The notes: generated by a model not told the origin, from the sequence alone. Shown: positions 1 to 9,384, numbered from the stretch's first letter. The stretch: 35,852 nucleotides of DNA from Phycisphaerales bacterium (GCA_020343675.1 CP070806.1:4624891-4660742), one strand, 5' to 3'. Program-made: numbers and translations.

Positions 1-647
1 ACGTCAGGCTGGTCGCGCGACAATACAGGATCGTCGATACGGTTCCATTCGAGGGGCCGGGTCGGATCGTACGTCCACGCGACGCCTATCGCCAGCGGAT
101 CCGTCTCGTAGCCTTCCAGCGCGCCACCGATATAGGAGAGCCAGTACCTGCCCTCGTATCGGCGCAATTCGTACGAGCCGCCCCACGTGTGTTCCTGCAG
201 GGCGATAAAACCGGCGGCCTGCCTCGCGTCCCATGTGTCCTTGCGAAAACGCATGATCTTACCCAGCGGCTTCCATTCGAGCAGGTCCGGACTCTCTGCG
301 ATCGCCGTCTCGTACCCGCTTCCGTCGAAGACAATGTACATCATGTACCATGTATCGCCCCGGCGAAACACACTTGGGCAATCAACCTTCCGACCCTCCC
401 GGCCTTTGAGGATGATCCCATATTTGTAAGGTGTTCTAATTTGCCCGTAGATTCTCTGCATGGTTTCCCTGCTGACGGTCCGGTCTGACGGTTTCGCCGG
501 AATGACCTGCCGGGTGCGTTCGAGGTTCTCGTCTTGCTCCGGTGCTCTCGCCCCGGCAAGACGTGTTGGGTAAAGAACGGCAAACAGACAGATGCCAATA
601 TTGAGAAACGGCCGTGACCTTTTTCGATCTGTTCGAGTGCTTTGCAT
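1..647 (-). CDS. Five-bladed beta-propeller glycosidase (GH43/GH117/GH130-like), 3' end outside window
   Basis: This is an open frame of about 215 codons that leaves the window at its left edge. It starts at the ATG whose complement is at 645-647, with GGAAGG about 9 bases upstream as ribosome binding site. The N-terminus is basic, then hydrophobic (FLNIGICLFAVLY), so it is probably exported. The body contains KYGIILKG, CPSVFRRGDTWYMMYIVFD, YETAIAESPDLLEWKPLG and YWLSYIGG. This pattern of exposed acids and 'WYMMY...ESPDLxxW' blades is typical of GH43/GH117/GH130-type propeller hydrolases. The exact family and substrate cannot be fixed because the C-terminal part is missing. It is divergent from the GH127 gene, sharing a 160-bp intergenic region, and probably acts on the same plant-type glycan. 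Confidence 0.75.
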   Translation of the reverse strand, partial: MQSTRTDRKRSRPFLNIGICLFAVLYPTRLAGARAPEQDENLERTRQVIPAKPSDRTVSRETMQRIYGQIRTPYKYGIILKGREGRKVDCPSVFRRGDTWYMMYIVFDGSGYETAIAESPDLLEWKPLGKIMRFRKDTWDARQAAGFIALQEHTWGGSYELRRYEGRYWLSYIGGALEGYETDPLAIGVAWTYDPTRPLEWNRIDDPVLSRDQPD

Positions 648-728
648 TGAATGGCTACCTTCCCAATGAATCAAACGAAGGTTATTGTGCCCAAACGTCA
701 AACGAAAATCAAGCACAGATGATTTGTA

Positions 729-765
729 CCTGTCGGTTGACAGGGTGTTCACATCCGTCTAAGAT
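729..765 (+). promoter_or_regulatory. Sigma-70-type promoter with overlapping palindromic operator candidate
   Basis: A perfect -35 TTGACA (737-742) and a -10 TAAGAT (760-765) are 17 bp apart, pointing at the GH127 gene. The -35 lies inside the inverted repeat CCTGTC-ggtt-GACAGG (729-744), a plausible repressor or activator site. Promoter and operator are read from sequence only. Confidence 0.55.
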
Positions 766-811
766 CGCACTATGAAGTCATTCGGTTTGGATAATCATCT
801 GGAACCCTCGT

Positions 812-2851
812 ATGGCAGGCCACATGCGTAAGCCCGTTTTCTTTCTCCTGGTCGTCGCTGTATGCCTTGCCAACGGCATCTCCAACGGGGCAGACAAAGG
901 TATAACAAATACCTCGGCCAGTCCGTCCGTCACGCTTCGGAGTGTGGATATCGACGCCGTGCAGTGGACGGACGGATTTTGGGCCGACAGGTTTGAATGG
1001 TGCCACAAGGTAGTGATTCCGAACATGTGGAGGCTCCTCGATGACCCGCAGATCAGCGGCGCCTTTGAGAATTTCCGTGTGGCGGCCGGTATGGAACAGG
1101 GCCGACACCGTGGTCCGAAATGGCATGACGGTGATTTCTACAAATGGCTCGAAGCCGCCGCGTTTGTTTATGCGCTGACCCGGGACGACGAGCTGGATCG
1201 GCGGATGGATCAGATTATCGAGGTCATCGGAAAGGCCCAGCGAGAGGACGGATACATTCATACGCCCGTCATCATCGCTCAACGCCGGCAGCCTTCTGAG
1301 GCCGGAGAATTCCGGAATCGGCTGGACTTCGAGACCTACAACATGGGGCACTTGATGACCTGCGCCTGCACGCATTACCGCGCCACGGGCAAGACCAGCC
1401 TCTTGCGTATTGCCGAGAAGGCCGCGGACTTCCTCTACAAAACGTACAAGAAATCGCCTCGCAATCTGGCGAACAATTCGATTTGTCCTTCTCATTACAT
1501 GGGTATCGTCGAGCTATATCGCACTGTCGGCGATGCAAGGTACCTTGAATTGGCCAAGGGGCTTATTGACGCTCGGGACCTGGTCGAGCAAGGCACGGAC
1601 CACAATCAGGACCGGATCCCCTTTCGCCAGCAGGACCAGGCCGTCGGACATGCCGTCAGAGCAAACTACCTCTATGCCGGCGCTGCAGACGTCTATGCCG
1701 AAACGGGGGACAAGTCACTGCTTGGCGCTCTGGAGAAGGTATGGAGCGATGTGGCGTATCGCAAGATGTACGTGACCGGTGCGACAGGCGCGCTGTACGA
1801 CGGCGCTTCGCCCGACGGCTCAGAAGCCCACTCGGCCATCCAACTCGTGCACCAGGCTTATGGCAGAGCTTATCAGTTGCCCAACGTCACAGCGTACAAT
1901 GAGTCGTGCGCTTCGGTCGGCTTTGTCTTATGGAACTGGCGAATGCTGGCTATTACGGGTGAGGCCCGATTCGCCGATCTGCTCGAAACGGCACTCTACA
2001 ACGCCGTTCTGGCAACCGTGAGTCTCGACGGGATAAAGTTCTTCTATACGAATCCTTTGGCCCGGGTGAAAGGGCTTCCTATTGAACTGCGCTGGTCGCG
2101 CAATCGCGAGCCATACATAAGCTGTTTCTGCTGTCCCCCGAATTCCGTGCGCACTATCGCTGAAGCTTCGGCCTATGCCTATGGTATCTCGGACCGGGGC
2201 GTGTGGATTACTTTGTACGGCAGCAGCGTACTCGATACCCATCTTGGTAGCGGCGAAACCATCCGATTGAGGCAGCGAACTCAATATCCGTGGGAAGGTA
2301 CGATTGACATTACCCTGGAGAACGCGCCAAAACGGGAATTCTCGCTGTTCCTACGGATTCCTGGCTGGGCCGAGACCGCGCACGTGACCGTCAACGGCAA
2401 TGCGCTCGCGGATAATCCGGAATCAGGGCAATACTTCGAAATCAGGCGATCATGGTCAACGGGTGACCAGATCGAGCTGGTTTTGCCCATGGCGGTGCAA
2501 TTGCTGGAGGCGCATCCTCTCGTTGAGCCAGCGCGCAATCAGACGGCCGTTCGCCGGGGACCACTCGTGTATTGCCTGGAATCGACCGACCTTCCGGATG
2601 ATGTTGAAGTAACGAACGTGGCTATCCCTTCCGGGGCACGTTTTCAAAGCCGTTTCGTCAGAGAGCTGCTGGGTGGAGTAGCTGTCCTGGAGGGCAAAGC
2701 GCATGTTCTTGCCCAGCGCGACTGGAACAAGACCTTATACCGCAGGGTATCTGCCCAAGAGATTCAAATAAGAGAGATTCGCCTGATCCCTTACTATGCG
2801 TGGGGTAATCGGGGTGAGTCCGAGATGGCGGTCTGGATACCTCTGAGATAG
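812..2851 (+). CDS. GH127 beta-L-arabinofuranosidase (DUF1680 family)
   Basis: This is a secreted enzyme predicted to remove beta-L-arabinofuranose from plant glycans or hydroxyproline-linked arabinans. The family uses a zinc-bound cysteine nucleophile. The four metal/catalytic residues known from HypBA1 appear here: Glu364 and Cys366 in NESCASVGF, and Cys440-Cys441 in SCFCCPPNS. An N-terminal hydrophobic segment (VFFLLVVAVCLANG) looks like a signal peptide. The (alpha/alpha)6 barrel covers roughly residues 45-460, followed by beta-sandwich domains, and 679 residues is within the usual family range. The start could be ATG 812 (GGAA upstream) or the in-frame ATG 824, which would give a cleaner signal peptide MRKPVFF. 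It is followed after 34 bp by the PL11 lyase gene, so the two are probably co-transcribed. Confidence 0.9.
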   Translation: MAGHMRKPVFFLLVVAVCLANGISNGADKGITNTSASPSVTLRSVDIDAVQWTDGFWADRFEWCHKVVIPNMWRLLDDPQISGAFENFRVAAGMEQGRHRGPKWHDGDFYKWLEAAAFVYALTRDDELDRRMDQIIEVIGKAQREDGYIHTPVIIAQRRQPSEAGEFRNRLDFETYNMGHLMTCACTHYRATGKTSLLRIAEKAADFLYKTYKKSPRNLANNSICPSHYMGIVELYRTVGDARYLELAKGLIDARDLVEQGTDHNQDRIPFRQQDQAVGHAVRANYLYAGAADVYAETGDKSLLGALEKVWSDVAYRKMYVTGATGALYDGASPDGSEAHSAIQLVHQAYGRAYQLPNVTAYNESCASVGFVLWNWRMLAITGEARFADLLETALYNAVLATVSLDGIKFFYTNPLARVKGLPIELRWSRNREPYISCFCCPPNSVRTIAEASAYAYGISDRGVWITLYGSSVLDTHLGSGETIRLRQRTQYPWEGTIDITLENAPKREFSLFLRIPGWAETAHVTVNGNALADNPESGQYFEIRRSWSTGDQIELVLPMAVQLLEAHPLVEPARNQTAVRRGPLVYCLESTDLPDDVEVTNVAIPSGARFQSRFVRELLGGVAVLEGKAHVLAQRDWNKTLYRRVSAQEIQIREIRLIPYYAWGNRGESEMAVWIPLR

Positions 2852-2885
2852 AAGTTACATCACAGTTTTTTTCAAAGGAGCAAAT

Positions 2886-4805
2886 ATGATGACTCATCCT
2901 TCGATTCGAATCGCTCTCGGCCTTCTGCTGACCGTGTGCACTGCGACTCCGGCGCAGCGCCAGATGGAAAACCTCACTCGGGGCATCGTGGCCGTCAGGC
3001 AATCCGACGGCAGCGTCTATATTGGCTGGCGTCTGTTCGGAACCGATCCCGAGTCCGTCGCCTTCAATCTCTATCGCATCACCGGCACAAACGGCCCGAC
3101 GAAAGTCAACGAAACGCCGATATCAGGCGCCACGAATTACGTGGATCGCGATGCCGAGACCGACGAACCACTGCAATACTTTGTCCGGCCGGTGCTCAAC
3201 GGCGAAGAACTGGAGCCGTCCAGGCCGGCTCCCCTCTGGCACACTAACTACCTCGAAATTCCGATCCAGAGTATTCCGGAATACCGGCCCGGCGATGCCT
3301 CCATCGCCGACCTCGACGGCGACGGCGAATATGAAATCGTGCTGCATCAGGTCTCCCGGGGCCGGGACAATGCATTTGCCGGGATCACCGGCGAGCCCGT
3401 ATTCGACGCCTATAAACTGGACGGCACCCACTTATGGCGCATCAATCTGGGCATCAATATCCGCGACGGCGAGCACTATACCCAGTTCATGGTCTATGAC
3501 CTGGACGGCGATGGAAAGGCCGAGATGGCGTGCAAAACCGCCGATGGTACAACCGACGGGACCGGCCAGATCATTGGCGATAAAGAGAAAGACTGGCGCA
3601 CCTACAAGGAAGGCGACCGAACCCACGGACGGATTCTCGACGGCCCGGAGTATTTTACGATCTTCGATGGCTCGACCGGAAAGGCCCTGAAGACGGTGGA
3701 TTACATTCCGAACCGCTACCCGATTGACGGCTGGGGCGGAATTGGCGGAAACGGCGGCAACGACAACTACGGCAACCGCTGTGACCGCTTCCTGGCATGC
3801 GTTGCCTATCTGGATGGCGAGCGCCCGAGCGTGGTCATGTGCCGTGGCGTTTACGGCCGTATCGTCATGGCCGCCTGGGACTGGCGCGATGGAAATCTGA
3901 CCAGCCGTTGGGTCTTCGACTCGGGCATCAGTTATCCTCCCTTTGACGACGCCTCGCTCTTCTCGGGCATGGGCGGCCACTCGCTGTCCGTCGCGGATGT
4001 GGATGAGGATGGAAAGGACGAAATCGTCTATCATTCGATGGTTGTCGATGATAATGGGCGAGGGCTTTACTCCACCGGATTGCGGCACGGCGATTCGATG
4101 CACATCAGTGACATGTATCCGGACCGTCCCGGCCAGGAAGTATTCACCATCCATGAGAACGAGGATGACACAGTCCGCTTTATGACCCCCGGCGCGGCGA
4201 TGCGGGACGCCCGCACGGGTGAGCTGCTTTGGAAGCACAGTCCCGGCGTGGACGTCGGCGCCGGGCTTGCGGCCGACATCGACCCGCGCCACCGAGGTTA
4301 CGAGGCATGGGGAGGGCCGGGGGGCCTTCGTGACTCACGCGGCAACGAGATAGGTCCGAATCCTCGCTCGACTCGTTTTGCCATCTGGTGGGACGGCGAC
4401 CTGCTCCGCGAGCTGCTCTCTCGTTCGGCCGTGACCAAATGGAACTGGGAGACAAGTGCCGAAGAAACGCTTTTCGAGACCGGCGTTCGAGGCGGCGGGC
4501 GAGGCCCCAACCTCATGGGCGATTTTCTGGGAGACTGGCGGGAAGAGCTGCTCATGACCGCGCCGGACGGTCAGGCGCTGCGGCTCTACACCACGACGAT
4601 CCCGACGAAGCGCCGCCTCTATACGCTCGTGCACGATCCACAATATCGCCTGGCGATTGCCTGGCAAAACGTTGTCTATAACAAGCCGCCGCATCCGAGT
4701 TTCTTCCTCGGCGACGGGATGGCGCCCGCCCCTCGACCCGAAATCTACCTCATCGGAAAGGGAGAGGCAATTATGGGCACCAAGCCCGATTCGCCGAACA
4801 GGTAG
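2886..4805 (+). CDS. Rhamnogalacturonan lyase, polysaccharide lyase family 11
   Basis: The protein starts, after a short signal peptide (about 1-23, ending TATPA), with MENLTRGIVAVRQSDGSVYIGWRLFG, the diagnostic opening of PL11 rhamnogalacturonan lyases such as YesW/YesX. These enzymes cleave the alternating rhamnose-galacturonate backbone of rhamnogalacturonan I by beta-elimination with calcium. An N-terminal Fn3-like domain (to about 120) is followed by an eight-bladed propeller with several calcium loops: DLDGDGEYEI, DLDGDGKAEM and DVDEDGKDEI. The length of 639 residues is normal. AAAGGAGCAA precedes tandem ATGs, so 2886 or 2889 is the start. With the arabinofuranosidase upstream it makes a backbone-plus-side-chain pair for RG-I. 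I am sure of the family; extracellular or periplasmic location is inferred. Confidence 0.93.
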   Translation: MMTHPSIRIALGLLLTVCTATPAQRQMENLTRGIVAVRQSDGSVYIGWRLFGTDPESVAFNLYRITGTNGPTKVNETPISGATNYVDRDAETDEPLQYFVRPVLNGEELEPSRPAPLWHTNYLEIPIQSIPEYRPGDASIADLDGDGEYEIVLHQVSRGRDNAFAGITGEPVFDAYKLDGTHLWRINLGINIRDGEHYTQFMVYDLDGDGKAEMACKTADGTTDGTGQIIGDKEKDWRTYKEGDRTHGRILDGPEYFTIFDGSTGKALKTVDYIPNRYPIDGWGGIGGNGGNDNYGNRCDRFLACVAYLDGERPSVVMCRGVYGRIVMAAWDWRDGNLTSRWVFDSGISYPPFDDASLFSGMGGHSLSVADVDEDGKDEIVYHSMVVDDNGRGLYSTGLRHGDSMHISDMYPDRPGQEVFTIHENEDDTVRFMTPGAAMRDARTGELLWKHSPGVDVGAGLAADIDPRHRGYEAWGGPGGLRDSRGNEIGPNPRSTRFAIWWDGDLLRELLSRSAVTKWNWETSAEETLFETGVRGGGRGPNLMGDFLGDWREELLMTAPDGQALRLYTTTIPTKRRLYTLVHDPQYRLAIAWQNVVYNKPPHPSFFLGDGMAPAPRPEIYLIGKGEAIMGTKPDSPNR

Positions 4806-4842
4806 CCAGGCTCGGATGGTCGCATTCCTATAGACAAGCGAC

Positions 4843-4871
4843 TTGTTTCGGCGGGAGTGACTTGTTATACT
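4843..4871 (+). promoter_or_regulatory. Candidate sigma-70-type promoter of the Asp-box protein gene
   Basis: TTGTTT (4843-4848) and TATACT (4866-4871) are 17 bp apart and lie 41 bp upstream of the next start codon. The promoter suggests that the Asp-box/cytochrome pair can be transcribed separately from the lyase gene. Confidence 0.45.
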
Positions 4872-4912
4872 GGTAATGCTGTTGGATCGCATTAGGAAGG
4901 AGGAAATCGACA

Positions 4913-7639
4913 ATGAGTCATTCTGCAAAGAACCCTCGAAAGACAGAGAAGATAATCGCAGCGGCAGTCCTTGCGCTCCAGACCATGCTTGTCGCCTGGC
5001 CCACCTGTTTGCACGGGCAAGAGACCGTCCTTTTTGAGGAGGACTTTGAAGATTCAGATACCCGACGTTGGGAACTGGAGCCCGGGTGGGCGATGGCCGA
5101 CGGCATGCTCAAGGGCCACGGCCATAGTTGGGCGCGGCCGATCGCTGGGCCATGGCAAGACTTCCGGCTGCAGTTTCGCCTTAATCTTGAACAGGGTGCC
5201 ATCCACCTGGTCTATCGCCTGAACGACACGGGACGTTACTTCATCGGGTTTCATGAGTACGGATCGCATCTGGCCAAGCAGTACTGGCCCGAGACCTTTA
5301 TCGATCTTCTGGACCATCCCGTCACCGCTCGCGATTTGGGACGCTGGTATGACATAGAAATTGCCGGCTCCGGACCGACCCTTCGGTTCTTAGTGGACGG
5401 TGAACTCGAATGGGAATACGTTGACCCCGATGCTCTACAGGGTGGAACATTTGCCTTCGAGACTCTGGATGACGGCGCTGCGACTATTGATGAGATACGC
5501 GTATTGGGGGAGGCTCAGGACACTTCTTCGGCCTGGGTGCGCACGGGCGGGCCGCTGGGTGGCCTGGGCTATGACGTCCGGATGCGGCCCGACCATCTCG
5601 ATATGATGTATGTCACCGACGCCTGGGCGGGCGTGTTCATCAGTGATGATAGTGGCCGGTCGTGGTACCCCTCCAACCAGGGCATCAGCACCCGGACGGG
5701 TGAGTCGGGCGACGCCATTCCTGTCTTCAGCCTGACCATCGATCCCCACGACAATGACCTCATTTGGATCGGTACGCAGAACGTTCGCGGTATATTCAAA
5801 TCGACGGACGCAGGCCAAACCTGGGTCGAGAAGGACAACGGCGTCACCGAGTATGAAGGGATCACCTTCCGCGGCTTTACCGTGGATCCGAACTCGTCGG
5901 ACATCGTCTATGCCGCGGCCGAGATGGCCAGCTTTGCCTGGAGCAGTCAGGTGCAGCAGGGCCGTGAGTTCGACAAGACCAAAGGAGTGGTCTATAAAAC
6001 CGTTGACGGCGGTGAAAACTGGACAGCTGTGTGGCGCGGTAACAACTTGGCCCGCTACATCTGGATTAATCCCAACAATTCAAACGTGCTCTATATTTCC
6101 ACGGGAATCTTCGATCGGGAGGCGGCCAATTCTGACCACACCATCAACAAAGCCGGTGGCGAAGGAGTGCTCAAATCGATTGACGCGGGCCAGACGTGGC
6201 AGCATGTCAACAGTGGTCTGAGCAACCTCTACGTCGGTACACTTTTTATGCACCCGGTGAATCCCGATGTTCTTCTGGCCGGGACCGGCAATAACGCTTA
6301 TCCGGACGGCGGAGGTATCTATCTGACTACCAACGGGGGCGCATCCTGGCAGTACGTACTTGCGAACGAGAACATTAATGCCGTGGAGTTTTCGCTGGCG
6401 GACCCGAACATCGCTTATGCCGGCAGCGCCGGCGCCATCTACCGAAGTCCGGACCGCGGGCAGACATGGACAAAGGTCTCCGTCGGCAATGAAGGCTGGG
6501 GGGCGCCGGGCGTACGAGCGGGATTTCCCATAGACTTCCAGGTTGATCCACGTGATCCGAATCGCATTTTCGCCAACAACTACGGCGGCGGCAATTTCCT
6601 CAGCATCGACGGCGGCCAAACCTGGACGGTCGCCAGCGATGGCTATACGGGCGCGCAAGTCCGTGCAATTGCCGTTGATCCCAACAATCCGGCGGTGGTC
6701 TATGCGGCGGCCAGGAGCGGCTTGTTCACAAGCGCCGATGGTGGCGACTCGTGGGCGGGATTAAACAAGCCGCCGGCCTATAACCTTGAGTGGAATGTCG
6801 TGGCTGTCGATCCGTCGAATCCACAACACGTCCTCGCCGGTAACAACTGGGATCCGATTCTGCTCCGGAGCTATGACAGCGGCCGGACGTTAGAGATGGT
6901 GGGCCAGCGGCTCACGGAGGGTATGGCGTGGCGCGTCATTGCCTTTGCCCCGTCTGACTCCAGGACGGTTTACGCCGGCTCCTCGGCGTTCTTCTCGGCC
7001 GGGGTGTTTGATGACCGGATGGCTGCGGCGGGCATTTATGTCTCACACGACGGCGGCACGACGTGGAATCCCGCTAACGATACCCTTTCCTCCCAGGCCA
7101 ATGTGATCGATTTGGCCGTGGATCCCGGCGATCCGCAGACAGTATACGCGGCCACAGGTAGCAACGGCCTGCTTAAATCCTCCGACGGCGGTCGTACCTG
7201 GAAGAAGATGAATCGGGCAGATTCCACAGCGATAATCCCTTCGGTGGCAGTCAACCCATTTGACTCCAACGTTGTTTATGCAGGCATTGGACGTATGGGT
7301 CTGTTTCGCAGTGACGACGGAGGGACCACGTGGCAGCTCTCGATGGAAGGCATGCCGCCGGAGGCACGCATTAGTGATATCGTCTTCGACCCACAGAACC
7401 TGCAGGTGGTGTATGTGAGCGACCATTTCAGCGGTGTCTATCGTTCGGGCAACGGCGGCAGCACCTGGCGCCAGGTCAATTCATCTCTTCGCACGCGGGC
7501 GGTTAATCGCCTGGCTCTCTCCAGCAACGGGCTGCATCTTTACGCCGCCACCGAAGGCGAAGGCGTGTACCGTCTCGACATCGACGGTGTGCCCCCACTC
7601 TCGGAATCCGACACGGAACCGGCAGGTGGAACCAACTGA
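4913..7639 (+). CDS. Secreted Asp-box (BNR) beta-propeller protein with N-terminal lectin-like domain
   Basis: A signal peptide (about 1-36) precedes a concanavalin-like/DUF1080-type domain (about 40-205; FEEDFEDSDTRRWELEPGW, FRLNLEQGAIHLVYR). Then come at least thirteen Asp-box motifs of the form S-x-D-x-G-x-T-W between residues about 240 and 850: SDDSGRSW, STDAGQTW, TVDGGENW, SIDAGQTW, TTNGGASW, SPDRGQTW, SIDGGQTW, SADGGDSW, SYDSGRTL, SHDGGTTW, SSDGGRTW, SDDGGTTW and SGNGGSTW. These form one or two propellers like those of sialidases, GH74 xyloglucanases, sortilin/VPS10 and Ycf48. I cannot identify catalytic residues, so hydrolase, lectin or cofactor-assembly roles remain open. The start is fixed by AAGGAGGAAA 8 bases upstream. 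Its TGA overlaps the ATG of the cytochrome gene (TGATG), implying coupled translation. Confidence 0.85.
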   Translation: MSHSAKNPRKTEKIIAAAVLALQTMLVAWPTCLHGQETVLFEEDFEDSDTRRWELEPGWAMADGMLKGHGHSWARPIAGPWQDFRLQFRLNLEQGAIHLVYRLNDTGRYFIGFHEYGSHLAKQYWPETFIDLLDHPVTARDLGRWYDIEIAGSGPTLRFLVDGELEWEYVDPDALQGGTFAFETLDDGAATIDEIRVLGEAQDTSSAWVRTGGPLGGLGYDVRMRPDHLDMMYVTDAWAGVFISDDSGRSWYPSNQGISTRTGESGDAIPVFSLTIDPHDNDLIWIGTQNVRGIFKSTDAGQTWVEKDNGVTEYEGITFRGFTVDPNSSDIVYAAAEMASFAWSSQVQQGREFDKTKGVVYKTVDGGENWTAVWRGNNLARYIWINPNNSNVLYISTGIFDREAANSDHTINKAGGEGVLKSIDAGQTWQHVNSGLSNLYVGTLFMHPVNPDVLLAGTGNNAYPDGGGIYLTTNGGASWQYVLANENINAVEFSLADPNIAYAGSAGAIYRSPDRGQTWTKVSVGNEGWGAPGVRAGFPIDFQVDPRDPNRIFANNYGGGNFLSIDGGQTWTVASDGYTGAQVRAIAVDPNNPAVVYAAARSGLFTSADGGDSWAGLNKPPAYNLEWNVVAVDPSNPQHVLAGNNWDPILLRSYDSGRTLEMVGQRLTEGMAWRVIAFAPSDSRTVYAGSSAFFSAGVFDDRMAAAGIYVSHDGGTTWNPANDTLSSQANVIDLAVDPGDPQTVYAATGSNGLLKSSDGGRTWKKMNRADSTAIIPSVAVNPFDSNVVYAGIGRMGLFRSDDGGTTWQLSMEGMPPEARISDIVFDPQNLQVVYVSDHFSGVYRSGNGGSTWRQVNSSLRTRAVNRLALSSNGLHLYAATEGEGVYRLDIDGVPPLSESDTEPAGGTN

Positions 7640-9384
7640 TGTATGATGCAAACACTCATTCCGTTCACAGCATAAGGTTGGCCCTCGCAGGCGCATGCGC
7701 GGGATTGGTTCTTGCCGTGCTTGTTCAATCCGCCCCGTCAGCTTCGGTGTCGGGCCTGGTGCGTGACGCCAACGGCCCTGTTGCGAGCGCGACGGTACGG
7801 GTGAAGGCGACGGCGAATGCGACGACCACTGACGCGGATGGGCGTTTTGCCCTGGCTGACCTGGAGCCCAATAAACCGGTTGTCTTGACCGCCTGGGCAG
7901 AGGGTTACTACATCGGCGGGGGCCAGACGGAATACCTGCCCGGCGCCTCAGACGTGGATATCATGCTGAGCGCCCACAACGATCAGGACAACGCGAACTA
8001 CGCCTGGTTGAGTGCTTTCGCGAGCGCCGGCTATCCCGGCTCGGGCGAGGACGGCAATTGCGAACACTGTCACGCCGATCCCAATGACGCCCAGGTTTCG
8101 CTGCCTTTTGACGAATGGCGAGGCGATGCTCATGCCCTCTCGGCCGAAAACCCGCGATTCCTGACCATGTACACCGGGACCGACACCGCCGGCAGTCAGA
8201 GCTCCCCAACGCAGTATTTTCAGACCCGCGATTACGGCCGTATCCCCCTGCGTCCTGATCCGAACGAGTCCTACTTTGGCCCCGGCTATAAACTTGATTT
8301 CCCCGAGACTGCGGGCAACTGTGCGGCTTGCCACACCCCCGCGGCAGCGATTGACGCCGCCTATGAGACAGACCCCACGACCGTCACCGGCGTCGGCGCC
8401 GAGGGCGCGGCATGCGATTTTTGCCACAAAGTCTGGGATGTCCGTCTCGATCCGGCCTCGGGTCTGCCCTATCCCAACATGCCCGGTGTGTTGTCCTTTG
8501 AGTTTCGTCGTCCGCCCGAAGGTCACCAGTTCTTCGCCGGGCCGCTTGACGATGTTGCGCCGGGTGAAGATACTTACAGCCCCATCCAGCGACAGAGTCA
8601 GTACTGTGCCCCATGTCACTTCGGCGTGTTCTGGGACACGGTTGTGTACAACTCTTTCGGTGAATGGCTGCACAGCCCCTACAGCGACCCTCAGACGGGC
8701 AGGAGTTGTCAGGACTGCCACATGCCTTCGGGTCGAACAGACCATTTTGCCCGCTTCGACAAAGGCGGCGTGCTGCGCGACCCGACGACGATCTTCAGCC
8801 ATCGCATGCCCGGGGCCGCAGATGAGCAATTGCTGCAAAATGCCGTCAGCATGGATGTAAAGGCCGTTCGAGAAGGTGAGCGGCTCGCAGTCACGGTGAC
8901 TATCACCAACGATCAAACCGGTCACCACGTACCTACCGACTCTCCGCTTCGCCACCTCATTCTTCTGGTCGCCGCCACGGACGGCCGGGGACGCCGCCTC
9001 AAACAGTTAGATGGGCCCGTGGTTCCTGAATGGGGCGGGGTCGGAGATCCGAACCAGGGTTTTTATGCCGGTCTGCCGGGAAAGGCGTTTGCGAAGGTAC
9101 TGGAGGAACACTGGACCGAGCTGTCCCCGTCGGGGGCGTACTGGAACCCGACACGTGTGCTCAGCGACAACCGCCTTGCGGCCTTTGAGGTCGATACCTC
9201 GAGCTGTGTGTTCGCGCAGACCACCGAAGGGGAAGCCATTGTGGATGTGACGCTGCTCTTTCGCCGGGCGTTCATCAAGCTGATGGCTCAGAAGAGCTGG
9301 CAGTCGCCCGACATCGTCATGGAGCACGAGCGGATAACTATCGGCGGTTCTCCGGTACCGAATGCGGGCTTGCAGGAAAGATGA
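7639..9384 (+). CDS. Five-haem cytochrome c with N-terminal carboxypeptidase-regulatory-like domain
   Basis: The N-terminus has a hydrophobic export segment (RLALAGACAGLVLAVLVQSA), then a carboxypeptidase-regulatory-like beta-sandwich (about 35-110; VSGLVRDANGPVASATVRV, TDADGRFALADL). Five CXXCH haem c sites follow: CEHCH at 141, CAACH at 228, CDFCH at 259, CAPCH at 323 and CQDCH at 357. A C-terminal beta-rich domain (about 410-575) contains TGHHVPTDSPLRHLILLV, seen in several multihaem c families. It should act outside the cytoplasmic membrane as an electron carrier or redox enzyme; the partner is unknown. The start codon overlaps the stop of the Asp-box gene, with AGGTGG 12 bases upstream. 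No cytochrome maturation genes lie in the window. Confidence 0.88.
   Translation: MYDANTHSVHSIRLALAGACAGLVLAVLVQSAPSASVSGLVRDANGPVASATVRVKATANATTTDADGRFALADLEPNKPVVLTAWAEGYYIGGGQTEYLPGASDVDIMLSAHNDQDNANYAWLSAFASAGYPGSGEDGNCEHCHADPNDAQVSLPFDEWRGDAHALSAENPRFLTMYTGTDTAGSQSSPTQYFQTRDYGRIPLRPDPNESYFGPGYKLDFPETAGNCAACHTPAAAIDAAYETDPTTVTGVGAEGAACDFCHKVWDVRLDPASGLPYPNMPGVLSFEFRRPPEGHQFFAGPLDDVAPGEDTYSPIQRQSQYCAPCHFGVFWDTVVYNSFGEWLHSPYSDPQTGRSCQDCHMPSGRTDHFARFDKGGVLRDPTTIFSHRMPGAADEQLLQNAVSMDVKAVREGERLAVTVTITNDQTGHHVPTDSPLRHLILLVAATDGRGRRLKQLDGPVVPEWGGVGDPNQGFYAGLPGKAFAKVLEEHWTELSPSGAYWNPTRVLSDNRLAAFEVDTSSCVFAQTTEGEAIVDVTLLFRRAFIKLMAQKSWQSPDIVMEHERITIGGSPVPNAGLQER

Noticed and set aside
770-1495. Minus-strand frame of 241 codons over the GH127 gene
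   Set aside because: It is the complement of a conserved enzyme whose zinc residues are visible, and has no supporting start signals.
3432-4292. Long minus-strand frame (286 codons) inside the PL11 gene
   Set aside because: It is antisense to a well-supported lyase gene, has no ribosome binding site or family signature, and arises from the GC-rich codon pattern.
7948-8955. 335-codon minus-strand frame opposite the cytochrome gene
   Set aside because: The plus strand has five CXXCH sites in frame; the antisense product has no recognisable features.
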